Translations under genes and position numbers: made by a program
DNA from: Opitutus sp. GAS368
GTDB taxonomy: Bacteria > Verrucomicrobiota > Verrucomicrobiia > Opitutales > Opitutaceae
DNA: 55,853 nucleotides
Assembly: GCA_945903545.1 (NCBI GenBank)
Contig: CAMDOO010000009.1
Span: 1 to 55,853, forward strand
Direction: 5' to 3'
Notes under the pieces: generated by a model
What the model saw: only the letters and a program-made list of their open reading frames with translations
What the model was told of the DNA's origin: nothing
Database searches by the model: none
Shown: positions 23,352 to 32,516 of the stretch, in pieces
How the letters are laid out: each line of letters opens with the position of its first letter
Numbering within the stretch: position 1 is the first letter of the stretch

Positions 23352-25142
23352 CTACCGGCCACCGGCCGCCGGTTCATACCACTCGCCGCGGAGCCAGTCC
23401 GCAATCAGGCCTATCTCGGTTTCGGTCAGGCGGCCGTCGGCGCCGAAGGCCGGCATGCGGTCGTTCCGCTCGCCGTAGAAACTCTCGTGCTTGGGATTCG
23501 AGATAAAGGCGGTGAGCCACTGGCGGGAGCCAAAACCCGTGAGGTCGGGCGCCTCGCCGCCGTCGCTCTTGTTGAGCACGGTGTGGCAGTCGATGCAGCC
23601 GAGGTCGTGGCTGACGAGCAGCTTCGCGCCCACGCCGATGATCGCCACGTCGCGCAGGTCGGCCTCCTTCTGGGATTTCAGCCCGGCCTCGGCAGAGAGG
23701 GCGATGAGGGCCTGCTTCAGCTGCTCCTTGCTGGAGGCGTTGAAGGTCGGGACGTTCTCTTTCACCCACTTCACCATCTCGCCGTCCTTGTGCTTGCTGC
23801 CGCCCATGTAGTTCACGGAGTCCACGGTCGCGGGATTGAGCAGCCCCTCGAGCCAGGGCCGCGAGGCGAACCCCTTCAGGTCCGAGGCCGACTGCTTGTC
23901 CTTCGGCTGCAGGCCGAGGCCGTCGTGGCCGTCGTAGCGGTGGCAGCTCGCGCAGTTGCGGGCAAAGAGCTTGGGACCCTGCACGAGCGGGTCGGCGCGC
24001 AGGAGCGTGACCGCCCCCGCGGTCGGGATGCCGGACGGCGCCGCGGCGAGCGCGAGCACCCGCTCGGCCTCGAAGTCGGCGGCCTTCACGGCGGCGACGT
24101 ACTCGGGCTTGCTCCGATCCTCCGCGACGGCGAGCCAGGTCAGCAGCGCCACGCCGGCGAGCATCGCGCCGAGGAACCCGAGGTTGAAGCGGTGGCCGAA
24201 TTTCCAGCGGCCCAGCAGCGGCAGCGCGCCGACGAGGAGGAGCAGGACGGTGGGAATGACGATCGCACCCCAGACCTCGGTGCCGCCCGGGAAATACTTC
24301 AGAAACTGGAAGAGGAAGAGAAAGTACCACTCGGGTCGGGCCGCGGAGAACTGCTCCGACGCGTCGGCGGGGGCGCCCAGCGGGGCGCCGTGGTTTACGA
24401 GCACGAGCGTCAGGACAACCGCGAGGACCGCGAGGCACGCGACCGCGTCGCACATGACTTGGCGCGGCCAAAACGGCTCGTCACGCTTGCGGCGCGGCTC
24501 CTTGGGCGTGAGGCCGTGCTTGCGGAAGAGGTAAACGTGCAGGCCGATGAAGGCGATGATCAGGCCGGGGATGATGCCGGCATGCAGCGCGAAAAAGCGC
24601 GTGAGCGTGTGGTGGCCGTAGTCGGCGCCGCCCACCACGATCTGCTGCAGCGCGGGGCCGACGACCGGCGTGATCGCGGCGATGTTGGTCGCGACCCGGG
24701 TGGCCCAGAAGCCCTTCTGGTCCCATGGCAGCAGGTAGCCGGTGAGCGAGAGTGAGAGCACGAGCACAAGCAGCAGGACGCCGGTCCAGTAGTTGATCTC
24801 GCGCGGGGCCTTGTAGGCGCCGTCGATCACCACCTGCAGGAGGTGGAGCAGGAGCAGGACGGTCATCGCCTGCGCCGTGAAATGGTGCAGCCCGCGCAGG
24901 AACCACCCGCCGGTCATCTGGTGCTGGATGAAATAGACGCTCTCCCAGGCGGTCTGGGAGCCCGGGCTGTACGCGAGCCAGAGGAAGAGGCCGGTGATGA
25001 CCTGCACGGTGAAGCAGAACACCAGCGTGCTGCCCCAGACGTAGCGCCAGCGGGCGCCGCCGGGCACGTTCTCGAAGAGCACCTCGTGCAGCAGTTTCCT
25101 GGCGCCGGTGCGCTGGTCGATCCAGTTGAAGAGGGAATTCAT
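23352..25142 (-). CDS. cytochrome b fused to di-heme cytochrome c (bc-type quinol oxidoreductase)
   Basis: 596 residues. Residues 1-210 form cytochrome b6-like four-helix heme housing with paired ligands in RGLHHFTAQAMTVLLLLHLL and RFFALHAGI...IGLHVYLFRKHG. Residues about 215-360 form the subunit-IV-like part with the quinol-site motif RPEWYFLF. The C-terminal 230 residues carry two c-type heme sites, CASCHRY and CIDCHTV. With the downstream-neighbour Rieske protein it should oxidise quinol and pass electrons to periplasmic carriers. In most organisms cytochrome b and c are separate polypeptides. A repeat of 137 nt separates it from the Rieske gene. Confidence 0.93.
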   Translation of the reverse strand: MNSLFNWIDQRTGARKLLHEVLFENVPGGARWRYVWGSTLVFCFTVQVITGLFLWLAYSPGSQTAWESVYFIQHQMTGGWFLRGLHHFTAQAMTVLLLLHLLQVVIDGAYKAPREINYWTGVLLLVLVLSLSLTGYLLPWDQKGFWATRVATNIAAITPVVGPALQQIVVGGADYGHHTLTRFFALHAGIIPGLIIAFIGLHVYLFRKHGLTPKEPRRKRDEPFWPRQVMCDAVACLAVLAVVLTLVLVNHGAPLGAPADASEQFSAARPEWYFLFLFQFLKYFPGGTEVWGAIVIPTVLLLLVGALPLLGRWKFGHRFNLGFLGAMLAGVALLTWLAVAEDRSKPEYVAAVKAADFEAERVLALAAAPSGIPTAGAVTLLRADPLVQGPKLFARNCASCHRYDGHDGLGLQPKDKQSASDLKGFASRPWLEGLLNPATVDSVNYMGGSKHKDGEMVKWVKENVPTFNASSKEQLKQALIALSAEAGLKSQKEADLRDVAIIGVGAKLLVSHDLGCIDCHTVLNKSDGGEAPDLTGFGSRQWLTAFISNPKHESFYGERNDRMPAFGADGRLTETEIGLIADWLRGEWYEPAAGGR

Positions 25143-25152
25143 CGTTCAGGAT

Positions 25153-25270
25153 GTTGCCCGCGAATGGACGCCAATGGACACGAATGCCGGCATCGACGAA
25201 TCGGAATGACCGTCATCTAGTTTCCGAGGCCTCCAGGATTCATTAGCGTGAATTCGCGGCATTCGCGGGT
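25153..25270. repeat. CGCGAATGG-type palindrome between Rieske and cytochrome genes
   Basis: The left arm (gcccgcgaatggacgcc, aatggacacgaatg) and right arm (attagcgtgaattcgc, ggcattcgcggg) have 7-10 nt periodic units. It separates two genes that must be expressed together and sits at the junction of a probable dicistronic message. Confidence 0.7.
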
Positions 25271-25279
25271 GAAGTCGGT

Positions 25280-25822
25280 TCAGGCCGGGAGCTTTTCCTT
25301 CGCCCCGGCGCGGTAGTTCTGGAACTTCACCCAAACGGCGCCGTCGCGCACCTCGGTCGCGAGTTCGTCGAGGCCGCGCGGGCTCGGGCTCTTCGGGTCC
25401 TGGATGCGACCCTCGGTGTCGAAGGTGCTGTTGTGGCAGGGGCAGAGGTAGTGCTTCGCATCCGCCACGTAGTCGACAAAGCAACCGGCATGCGGGCAAA
25501 CCACATTGAAGGCCTGCACGGTGCCGCCGACGGCCCGCCGCAGATAGACGGCGCCGATCGGGACGTTCGGCGTGCGGTTCCAGGCGTCGACGCGGGTCGC
25601 GAGGACGGAGAACTTGCGCGGCACGCCATCGTCCGGGATCGCCTCCAGCGCGGCCACCCGTACGGGCTCGCCGCCGCCGCCCTTGCGGCCCAGCGGATCA
25701 AGCAGGACAAAGAGTCCGGCCGCGGCGGGCACGGTTGCCGCGACGGCCCCGGCCGTCAGGGCGCAGGCCTTGGTGATGAATTCGCGCCGGTCGGGCTGCG
25801 TCGGAGAGTCCTTGGGATCCAT
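25280..25822 (-). CDS. Rieske iron-sulfur protein
   Basis: 180 residues. A twin-arginine-like N-terminus (DRREFITKACALTAGAVAATVPAAAGL) anchors and exports the folded protein. The Rieske 2Fe-2S ligands are CPHAGC and CPCHNSTF (two Cys, two His). The Pro loop appears as GRIQDPKSPSPRGLDEL. It should shuttle electrons from the quinol site of the adjacent cytochrome b to the c hemes. The start at ATG 25822 gives the Tat signal in the correct place; a longer frame reaches 25885 through repeat DNA. Confidence 0.93.
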   Translation of the reverse strand: MDPKDSPTQPDRREFITKACALTAGAVAATVPAAAGLFVLLDPLGRKGGGGEPVRVAALEAIPDDGVPRKFSVLATRVDAWNRTPNVPIGAVYLRRAVGGTVQAFNVVCPHAGCFVDYVADAKHYLCPCHNSTFDTEGRIQDPKSPSPRGLDELATEVRDGAVWVKFQNYRAGAKEKLPA

Positions 25823-26166
25823 GGGGCTACAGCACCTTATGAGGGGCGATTCGGGTGTAAATTCCGAATGCCGTACGGAATGCACCGGATTGCTTCACCC
25901 AGAGACACCGAGAGCACAGAGCCCAAGCCTTCCCGCGGATGGCACGGATCGACGCGGATATTCCACCCAAATCCGGTTCCGACATCCGCGTTAATCCGTG
26001 CCATCCGCGGGAAAGTTTGGGGTCTTTTGGTTGGGGCTTGTATGACCAACCGGTCGAAATTGATTTTGTCTGGCCGTGCCAAAGACGGAAGCCACGCTTC
26101 GCACCCTGTTCCGCCGCCGACGTCCGCCCCTTCGTCCGCGGCACCCACCCCTGTCCGCCGTTCATC
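25823..26166. other. 344-nt divergent intergenic region
   Basis: Contains the promoter side of the Rieske operon, a truncated palindromic element with another inside it (25897-26013) and about 150 nt before the beta-propeller gene with no repeat and no recognised promoter motif. No ORF here is convincing. Confidence 0.6.
25897..26013. repeat. half CACAGAG element interrupted by a CCGCGGATGG palindrome
   Basis: A left arm of the CACAGAG family (cacccagagacaccgagagc, then acagagcccaagcc, 25897-25929) is followed directly by a complete palindrome ttcccgcggatggcacgg ... ccgtgccatccgcgggaa (25930-26013). No matching right arm follows. It looks like an element whose second half was lost after the inner insertion. 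Confidence 0.7.
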
Positions 26167-27540
26167 ATGAGAATCCTGCCGTTCCTTACCGTCCTGTTCG
26201 CATCCGCCACCACCTTTGCCCAGCCGCCGGCCCAGCCAGCCGGCCGGGCCGGCGGCGGGGGCGGACGCGGTCAGATCCGCACTGAGGTCGAGAGCCTCGG
26301 GCCCACGCCCCGCACCGCCCTCCTCGTGGGCGAGAAAAACGCCGGCAGCCTCGCCATCATTGACCCGGTGAAGCTCGAGATCGTCGCCCGTATCCCGGTC
26401 GAAAACCAGCCGCACGAGGTCGCGACCGACGGCAAGTACGCCTACGTCGGCAACGCCGGCGCCAACACCGCGATCATCGTGGTCAATGTCGCCGAGCAGA
26501 AGCGCGAGCCGTCCATCGACACCGGCATCTTCGGCTCCTTCCACGGCCTGAACGTCGTCAACGGCAAGCTCTACGTCTCGCACGAGGGCACCCGCATGGT
26601 CACCCGCTGGGATCCCGCGACGCGGAAGTTCGACTGGGCCCTCGGCACCGGCGGCGGATCCCACCTGCTCATCATCACGCCCGACGAGCGCACGATCTTC
26701 ACCGCCAACAGCAACACGACCCTCATCACCATTCTCGAGGCCGGCCAGGGCGGCCGCGGTGGCGCCGCCCCTGCCGCCGCACCCGCCGGCGTCAGCCCAG
26801 CCCAACAGGTGGCGATGAACGTGCTCCTGCAATCGCAGGCCGCGCCAGCCATCGCCGTCGCGACGGCGCGCAGCGAGCTCCTCCGGGCCAGCCTGACCGA
26901 GCCCGCGACCGTGGCCGCCCGCGCCGCCGCCCTCGGCCAGCTCGAGCTCGCCCTCGCCGGCGCCCGGGCCGACGCCTTCGCCAAGTTGCAGTCCTCATCC
27001 AACCGGCTCACCCCCGCCCTCGTGCAGAGCCTGGCCACCGCGTCACTCACCGCACCGACCACGACCGTCACCGGCGGCGGCACCAACTGGCGCTTCACCT
27101 CGTTCCCGGGCGACACCCGCCTTGAGGGCATGGCCCTCAGCCCCGACGGCCGCGAACTCTGGGTCGTCAACATGAACGTGCGGCCGATGACCATGACCGT
27201 GATCAACGTGCCCGATAAAAAGCTCGTCGCGACGTTTCCCCTCCAGACCGTGTTCACCAACCGCATGCGGTTCACCCCGGATGGGAAGCATGTCCTGATG
27301 AACGAGCTCATGGGCACCGACCTCGTCATCCTCGACGCCGTCACGCACCAGGAAGTGAAGCGCATCAACGTCGGCGCTGGCGGCGAGGGCATCTTCCTCG
27401 ATCCCGACGGCACCCGGGCCTTCTACGCCGTCAGCAACGGCAACAAGCTCGCCGTGATCGACCTCAAGACCTTCACCGTCATCAAGGAGATCCCCGGCCT
27501 GCAAAATCCGGACGGGATGGATTGGTATATCGCGAAGTGA
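26167..27540 (+). CDS. secreted YVTN-type beta-propeller protein with helical insertion
   Basis: 457 residues with a signal peptide (MRILPFLTVLFASATTFAQ), a Gly/Arg-rich stretch (GRAGGGGGRGQ), then repeats typical of 40-residue YVTN propeller blades (AYVGNAGANTAIIVVNV, IFTANSNTTLITIL, ELWVVNMN, HVLMNELMGTDLVILDA, AFYAVSNGNKLAVIDL). Between blades, about residues 195-300, lies an Ala-rich alpha-helical segment (SPAQQVAMNVLLQSQAAPAIAVATARSELL ...) not part of a propeller. Function is unknown; such proteins often bind surface ligands or sit beside redox or metal systems. Its neighbour upstream is the Rieske/cytochrome unit, on the other strand. Confidence 0.85.
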   Translation: MRILPFLTVLFASATTFAQPPAQPAGRAGGGGGRGQIRTEVESLGPTPRTALLVGEKNAGSLAIIDPVKLEIVARIPVENQPHEVATDGKYAYVGNAGANTAIIVVNVAEQKREPSIDTGIFGSFHGLNVVNGKLYVSHEGTRMVTRWDPATRKFDWALGTGGGSHLLIITPDERTIFTANSNTTLITILEAGQGGRGGAAPAAAPAGVSPAQQVAMNVLLQSQAAPAIAVATARSELLRASLTEPATVAARAAALGQLELALAGARADAFAKLQSSSNRLTPALVQSLATASLTAPTTTVTGGGTNWRFTSFPGDTRLEGMALSPDGRELWVVNMNVRPMTMTVINVPDKKLVATFPLQTVFTNRMRFTPDGKHVLMNELMGTDLVILDAVTHQEVKRINVGAGGEGIFLDPDGTRAFYAVSNGNKLAVIDLKTFTVIKEIPGLQNPDGMDWYIAK

Positions 27541-27565
27541 GGCAGCCGGCGCCGAGCCGCCGGAA

Positions 27566-27718
27566 ACGCTCAACTTTCAACGCTGAACGTTAAGACGATC
27601 CCGGGGTGGAGGTCCACCCCGGCTACAGATGTAGGCCGGCAGACCTCTGCCGGCATGCCGGATAGGATGTCTTGGTAGCACCTTCCGAAACTTGAGCGTT
27701 CAGCGTTAAAAGTTGAGC
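27566..27718. repeat. compound palindrome with GTAG/CTAC modules
   Basis: The outer arms (aacgctcaactttcaacg, ctgaacgtt on the left; gcgttcagcgttaaaa, gttgagcgtt on the right) enclose two internal hairpins, ccggggtggaggtccaccccggctac and gtaggccggcagacctctgccgg. The same two hairpins occur in the reverse order and orientation at 34140-34282. Confidence 0.8.
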
Positions 27719-27736
27719 GTTCGCCCGGAGATCGGG

Positions 27737-28318
27737 TCACCCCGCCACCGCGGCGCGCACCAGCTCCGCAATGCCCGGCGGCAACTCCAGCCCGAGGGCG
27801 GCCTGCTGGGCCTGCGGGCTCATCTTTTTCCAGGTCTTGCGGATGATCTCGATGAACTTCTCCCGGGTGTAGTCGGCGTGCTGCGAGGCAAAGTCGCTGA
27901 TCTCGTTCTCGAGGAACACGAGGCAGGCGGCATCCTCCAGCGCCTGCGTGCCGGGATTGGTCTTGAGTCCGGTCTTGGAAACCCAGGTGGCGACCTCGGC
28001 GGCGGCGTCCGCCGCGACCCCGGCCTCGAGCAGCAACGCCCGGGCGCGCTCGGCCTGCTTCTTGTAGAGCCCGGTACGCCACTGCATGTACCCGACCTTG
28101 CCCAGCGGATACGTGGCACGCGGCACCAGCCAGCGCTCCAGATGCTGGCAGCGCGCCGCCAGCCGCAGGATCGCCGGGGCCGCGGCATCGAGCCGGACCA
28201 CCCACCCTTCCACGCGCTCGGCGTACACCAGCTCGGCGGCGCGGCCGTCGGGCGCCCGCACCGGGTCGTCGGCATGGGCGGCATCAATCAGTTCACGGGC
28301 GCGGGACAACGGATCCAT
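27737..28318 (-). CDS. DUF4202 family protein
   Basis: 193 residues, all alpha-helical in appearance, matching the DUF4202 pattern: RARELIDAAHADDP at the start, AARCQHLERWLVPRATYPLGKVGYMQWRTGLYKKQAERA in the first half and EDAACLVFLENEISDFASQHADYTREKFIEIIRKTWKKMSPQ in the second. Conserved His and Asp in CQHLERW and DYTREK suggest an HD-like metal site, but this is inference. Function unknown. Divergent from a YkgJ-family gene with 58 nt between starts. Confidence 0.85.
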   Translation of the reverse strand: MDPLSRARELIDAAHADDPVRAPDGRAAELVYAERVEGWVVRLDAAAPAILRLAARCQHLERWLVPRATYPLGKVGYMQWRTGLYKKQAERARALLLEAGVAADAAAEVATWVSKTGLKTNPGTQALEDAACLVFLENEISDFASQHADYTREKFIEIIRKTWKKMSPQAQQAALGLELPPGIAELVRAAVAG

Positions 28319-28376
28319 GGGGCAGTGGAAACCGTTGCGCAGGGCGCCGCAAGCGGCAGATTCCAGCCCGCCCCCA

Positions 28377-28715
28377 ATGGAGATCAACAGCGTTAAGCCC
28401 ACCCCCGAATGCCTGGCCTGCGGTGTCTGCTGCCACTCGCCATCCGACCAGTATGTGTGGGTGAACGGCGCCGATTGGAAACTGCTCGGGGCCGACGCCG
28501 AGCGACTGGCGCACTTCATCGGCAACCGGGCCTTCATGAAGATGCAGGACGGCCATTGCGCCGCGCTGGAGATCCGGCGCGAGGCCGGCAAGGACCCGGT
28601 CTTCTTCTGCACGATCTACGAAAAGCGCCCCATCATCTGCCATGCCCTGGGCCGCGGCAGCCCGGAGTGCGAGGCGGTGCTGGAGGAGAAAGCAAACGCC
28701 GATCGCGCGACCTGA
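28377..28715 (+). CDS. YkgJ-family cysteine-cluster protein (second copy)
   Basis: 112 residues with the family cysteine ladder: ECLACGVCCHSPSD, GHCAALEI, FFCTIYEKRPIICHAL and SPECEAV. The C-x2-C-x2-CC opening matches the protein at 806, though this one is longer and otherwise different. Metal binding (Zn or Fe) is inferred. The ATG at 28377 gives the normal short leader before the first cysteine; the frame is open further upstream only because it runs antisense to the DUF4202 gene. Confidence 0.87.
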   Translation: MEINSVKPTPECLACGVCCHSPSDQYVWVNGADWKLLGADAERLAHFIGNRAFMKMQDGHCAALEIRREAGKDPVFFCTIYEKRPIICHALGRGSPECEAVLEEKANADRAT

Positions 28716-28727
28716 CTCCAAACCGTT

Positions 28728-28844
28728 GGTCACGCAGAGACGCGGAGAACGCCGAGTTCAATCCGGTCCTGATTCCATCAGCGTGGATCTGCGTTATCCG
28801 CGGGAAGCTCGGACTCTGCGCGCTCTGCGTCTCTGCGTGACAAA
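28728..28844. repeat. CGCAGAGACGCGGAG-type palindrome
   Basis: The left arm (ggtcacgcagagacgcgg, agaacgccgag) and right arm (ctcggactctgcgcgctc, tgcgtctctgcgtgac) lie between converging genes. The loop carries half of a gtggatctgcgttatccgcggg element with no partner. Confidence 0.75.
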
Positions 28845-28862
28845 TAGTCCGGAACCCGCCCC

Positions 28863-31800
28863 TCACGCCAGCACCTGGCGCAGCGTTTCGAGATCGAGCA
28901 CCTTCGCGAGCGACTCCTCCTGCACGATGGCGCCGGCGAGGGTCGCCTTCTCCTTCTGCAGGGCGCGGATCTTTTCCTCGACCGTCCCTTCCGCGATCAG
29001 GCGGTAGGCGTTCACGGGCGAGACCTGCCCGATGCGGTGGGTGCGGTCGATCGCCTGCGCCTCGACGGCCGGGTTCCACCACGGGTCGTAGAGGATCACG
29101 TAGGAGGCGGCGGTGAGATTCAGGCCGAAGCCGGCCGCCTTGAGCGAGAGCAGGAAGACCGTCTTGCTGCGGTCGGACTGGAACTGCGCGACGAGCTCGT
29201 CGCGATTCTCCGTCTGGCCGGTCAGCATGAGGTGGCCGATCTTCACCTCGTCGAGCTTGGTCCGAATGATCTCCAGCATCTCCACGAACTGGCTGAAGAC
29301 GAGCACCTGGTGACCCTCGTCCTGCAGCTCGACCAGGCGCTCCAGCAATTCGTCCAGCTTCGCCGACGGTTCCTGGCGGTGCACCGGGTCCACCAGCGCG
29401 GGATGGCAGCAGATCTGCCGCAGCTTCATCAGGCTCGCGAGGATGTGGAAGCGCGCCTTGTCGAGTTCCCGGGGGGTGCCGACCTTGAGCAGCGCCGCGC
29501 GCGCGCGCTTCAGCTCGGCCTGGTAGAGCTGGGCCTGCACGCCCTCGAGCTCGACCACCACGTCCTCCTCGGTGCGCGGGGGCAGGTCGGAGGCGACCTG
29601 GCCCTTGGTCCGGCGCAGGAGAAAATGCCGCACCCGGTCGCGCAGCCGCGCCAGCGCCAGCGGGTTGTCCTCCGCATACTGCCGCTTGAACGACGCCTGC
29701 GACCCGAGCAACCCGGGCAGGGCGAAGGCAAACAGGCTCCAGAGATCGAGCAGGCGGTTCTCGATCGGCGTGCCGGTGAGGACCAGGCGGTTCTCGCCGG
29801 GCAGCTCCCGCGCGATCTGCGCGACCTTGGAGGACGGCGTCTTGATGAACTGGCCCTCGTCGAGGACGATCGCGTGCCATTTCTGGCCCTGGAAAAACTC
29901 CGGCCGCAGCCGGAGCTGCACGTAGTTCGCCACGACGATCAGGGGCTTGGTCCCGCCCATGGCCTTGCCGCGGGCCGTGGCCGCGCCCGCGAAACGGATG
30001 ACCTTGAGCGCCGGGGCAAACCTCGCCGTCTCGGCCTCCCAGTTACCCACGACGGATTTCGGGCAGACCACGAGCACGCGGAGCGGCTCCTCCGGCGGCT
30101 GGCGCCCGGCCAGCCAGAGGAGCCAAGCGAGGGCCTGCAGCGTCTTGCCGAGGCCCATGTCGTCGGCCAGCACGCCGCCGAGCCCGTTCTCCGAGAGGAA
30201 GGTCAGGAAACGGAAACCCTCGAGCTGGTAGGGACGCAACTCGGCGCGCAACCCCGCCGGCAGGGGGGTTTGTTTCGGCGCCGTGAGTTCCCGCGCCCGG
30301 GCGCGCAGGGCCTCGGCCTGTTTTTCCGGCAGGGCGTCGACCATCGTCTGCTGCGTCAGTTGCAGGGCGTGAAAGCGGTGCTTCTCCCCGTTGGCCGCCG
30401 CCTCGGCGATCCCCTCCGCGTCGAAACCCGCCGACTCCAGCGCGGCCAGCGGCGCGCCCTCGATCTCGACCTCGAGGCGCCGCCAGCCCTTGCCCTCAAG
30501 GCGCACAAGCTTGCCGCGGGCCTTGAGCAGGAGCGCGATCTCGGCGGCGGTCAGCGAGGTGTCCTCGGGCTTCAACGCCAGAGCGAGGTCGAACCAATCG
30601 CGGTGGGCCGTGGTCTCAAGCAGCTCGAACTCGACGCGGGCGCGGACGGGATCCGCCAGCAGCGAGGCCAGCTCGCCCTCCGCGATCACCTCGACTTCCG
30701 GCGGCAGCGACGCGCGCCACGCCAGGAACTCCTCGGGGAAACTCCGCGTGACGCGGCGGACCCAGCGCGCCTGGTAGGAATCGAAATTCACGCCGAGCCC
30801 GGCGAGCCCGCCGGCCACCTGGTCAGCCACCGCGCTGTCGACCAGGTGCAGGAGGTTGGCCACCCGACCCGGCTTGCGGCCCTTGGCCTCCGCCTCGTCC
30901 GGCTGTTCCCAGCCCTGCTGTTTCCACTCGCGGAACATGGGCGGCTCGTCCGCCACCGCGGTCAGCCGCAGCGTGAGCAGCTCGCGCTCGGTGAAATCGG
31001 TCAGCAGCGCGCACTCGACCCGCGGCCGCAGCACCACGTTCAGGAAGCGCCGCTCGATCTCCGCCGGCATCCGGGTGCCGAATTTCTTCAGCGTCAGCAG
31101 GACCTGCGGCTCCTCGATGACCTCGCGCGGCACCAGCGCGTTGCTCGCCTGGCCCTCCACCAGTCCGGGCGGACCCGGGTAGATGATGCCGGCCTGCAGA
31201 TAAAGATCGGGCCGGCCCGGCAGGTGCAGGGTGGAATCGGGCAGCGCCTCGCCGTCCGGCCGGACAAGCTCGAGCCGGTAATCGCCCTTCCCTTCCTCGG
31301 AGCGCGTCATGCGCCACGCCACGGGCGCGGCGGACATCACCAGCGGCCGGCCCTCGCCATCAACGACGAGCATCCGGGCCAGCCGGTTGGAGACCAGGGC
31401 GTGCAGGAGCTCGAGGTGCTCGCGGTTGGTGCCGCCAAAGCCCACGATGCGGTAATTCCCCATGCGCTCGCGGCAGAGGGCAAGGAAGGCGTAGAGCTCG
31501 GGTGCCACGTCAAGCGACGCGACGGGCGAGGCGTCCTCGCGGAGGAAACGGTCGAGAAAGTTCTTGCCCGCGGGTTTCCACGGGCCGGTGGCCCCGGCGC
31601 GCGTTTCCAGGCCCCACACCCGGCCCTCCACCACGACCCGCAGATCGAGTTCCGGGGCCGCGGTGCCGGCGGCGGCGGGAACCCGGTGGCCCAGCGACTC
31701 GAAGCGATCCTGCCACTTCTCCACCAGGACGCGGCGCTCCCCGGCCAGGCGGGTGGCGCGGGCCGCCCGGGTGTCGGTGAGCGGAACGAGGAAGGCGGGG

Positions 31801-32435
31801 ATCGCTTCGCCGCGCAGCTCCAGGTCGCAGGCGAGAAACTGCCAGAACTCCCACGCGTCCCCGGGCGGGGTTTCCCACCAGGTGTCGTGCGGCACGGCGG
31901 CCGTCCAGCCGGCGGGCGGCGGCAGGCCCATCTGCTGCAGGTCGCTGCTCGCGATCGTGCCGGTCTGCTGGAAATTATGAGAGGCCTGCGCGAGACCGCC
32001 GAGCGTCTGCTCCTCGGCGGGCGTCAGCCCGCGGCCGAGCTTGGCCTCGAGCACCGGCTGCCACTGCGCGCGGAACGGGCTGACCACGGTCAGCGCCGGC
32101 TCGTCGCGGCGCGCCGGGCGCTCGCCGATGGCGGAGACGCCGCACATCGCCATCCACTTCAGCGCGGCCGCCACCACGTGCTTGCAGCCGCTTCCAGTCG
32201 GGCAGCTGCAATTCCCGCCCCAACGGTGGCCGTCGCGGACGAGTTCCACCGCATAACGGTCGGTCCCGCGGACCGTCGCGCTGATCGCCTGCTCGTCCGC
32301 CGCCCGGATGTGCAGCACGCGGCCGATGCGGAGATACTCCCGGCCGCGCGCGTACGAGCCGGCGTCGAGTCCCTTGAGGTACTCGCGCAGCTCGCGCGCC
32401 GCCTCGGGCGAGTCGATTTCAGGCAGCTTGGGCAT
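28863..32435 (-). CDS. SWIM zinc finger SNF2-family helicase
   Basis: 1190 residues. An N-terminal SWIM finger (CSCPTGSGCKHVVAAALKWM, about 100-118) is followed by a long poorly conserved middle and a C-terminal SNF2/Swi2 motor (about 720-1190). Motor motifs are ADDMGLGKTLQ (Walker A), VLDEGQFIK (motif II, DEGQ rather than DEAH), LTGTPIENR and the C-terminal helicase blocks VFSQFVEM and DPWWNPAVEAQAIDRTHRIGQ. Such bacterial Rapl/HepA relatives translocate on duplex DNA, possibly in transcription or repair. Located 81 nt after glyS on the same strand. Confidence 0.93.
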   Translation of the reverse strand: MPKLPEIDSPEAARELREYLKGLDAGSYARGREYLRIGRVLHIRAADEQAISATVRGTDRYAVELVRDGHRWGGNCSCPTGSGCKHVVAAALKWMAMCGVSAIGERPARRDEPALTVVSPFRAQWQPVLEAKLGRGLTPAEEQTLGGLAQASHNFQQTGTIASSDLQQMGLPPPAGWTAAVPHDTWWETPPGDAWEFWQFLACDLELRGEAIPAFLVPLTDTRAARATRLAGERRVLVEKWQDRFESLGHRVPAAAGTAAPELDLRVVVEGRVWGLETRAGATGPWKPAGKNFLDRFLREDASPVASLDVAPELYAFLALCRERMGNYRIVGFGGTNREHLELLHALVSNRLARMLVVDGEGRPLVMSAAPVAWRMTRSEEGKGDYRLELVRPDGEALPDSTLHLPGRPDLYLQAGIIYPGPPGLVEGQASNALVPREVIEEPQVLLTLKKFGTRMPAEIERRFLNVVLRPRVECALLTDFTERELLTLRLTAVADEPPMFREWKQQGWEQPDEAEAKGRKPGRVANLLHLVDSAVADQVAGGLAGLGVNFDSYQARWVRRVTRSFPEEFLAWRASLPPEVEVIAEGELASLLADPVRARVEFELLETTAHRDWFDLALALKPEDTSLTAAEIALLLKARGKLVRLEGKGWRRLEVEIEGAPLAALESAGFDAEGIAEAAANGEKHRFHALQLTQQTMVDALPEKQAEALRARARELTAPKQTPLPAGLRAELRPYQLEGFRFLTFLSENGLGGVLADDMGLGKTLQALAWLLWLAGRQPPEEPLRVLVVCPKSVVGNWEAETARFAPALKVIRFAGAATARGKAMGGTKPLIVVANYVQLRLRPEFFQGQKWHAIVLDEGQFIKTPSSKVAQIARELPGENRLVLTGTPIENRLLDLWSLFAFALPGLLGSQASFKRQYAEDNPLALARLRDRVRHFLLRRTKGQVASDLPPRTEEDVVVELEGVQAQLYQAELKRARAALLKVGTPRELDKARFHILASLMKLRQICCHPALVDPVHRQEPSAKLDELLERLVELQDEGHQVLVFSQFVEMLEIIRTKLDEVKIGHLMLTGQTENRDELVAQFQSDRSKTVFLLSLKAAGFGLNLTAASYVILYDPWWNPAVEAQAIDRTHRIGQVSPVNAYRLIAEGTVEEKIRALQKEKATLAGAIVQEESLAKVLDLETLRQVLA

Positions 32436-32516
32436 GGGAAGGGCGTGGAGACGGTCAGCCGGCCGCCGGTCGCCTTCGACCGCCAGTCCGGGCCAACGCA
32501 GGAATGGCCAAAGGGC

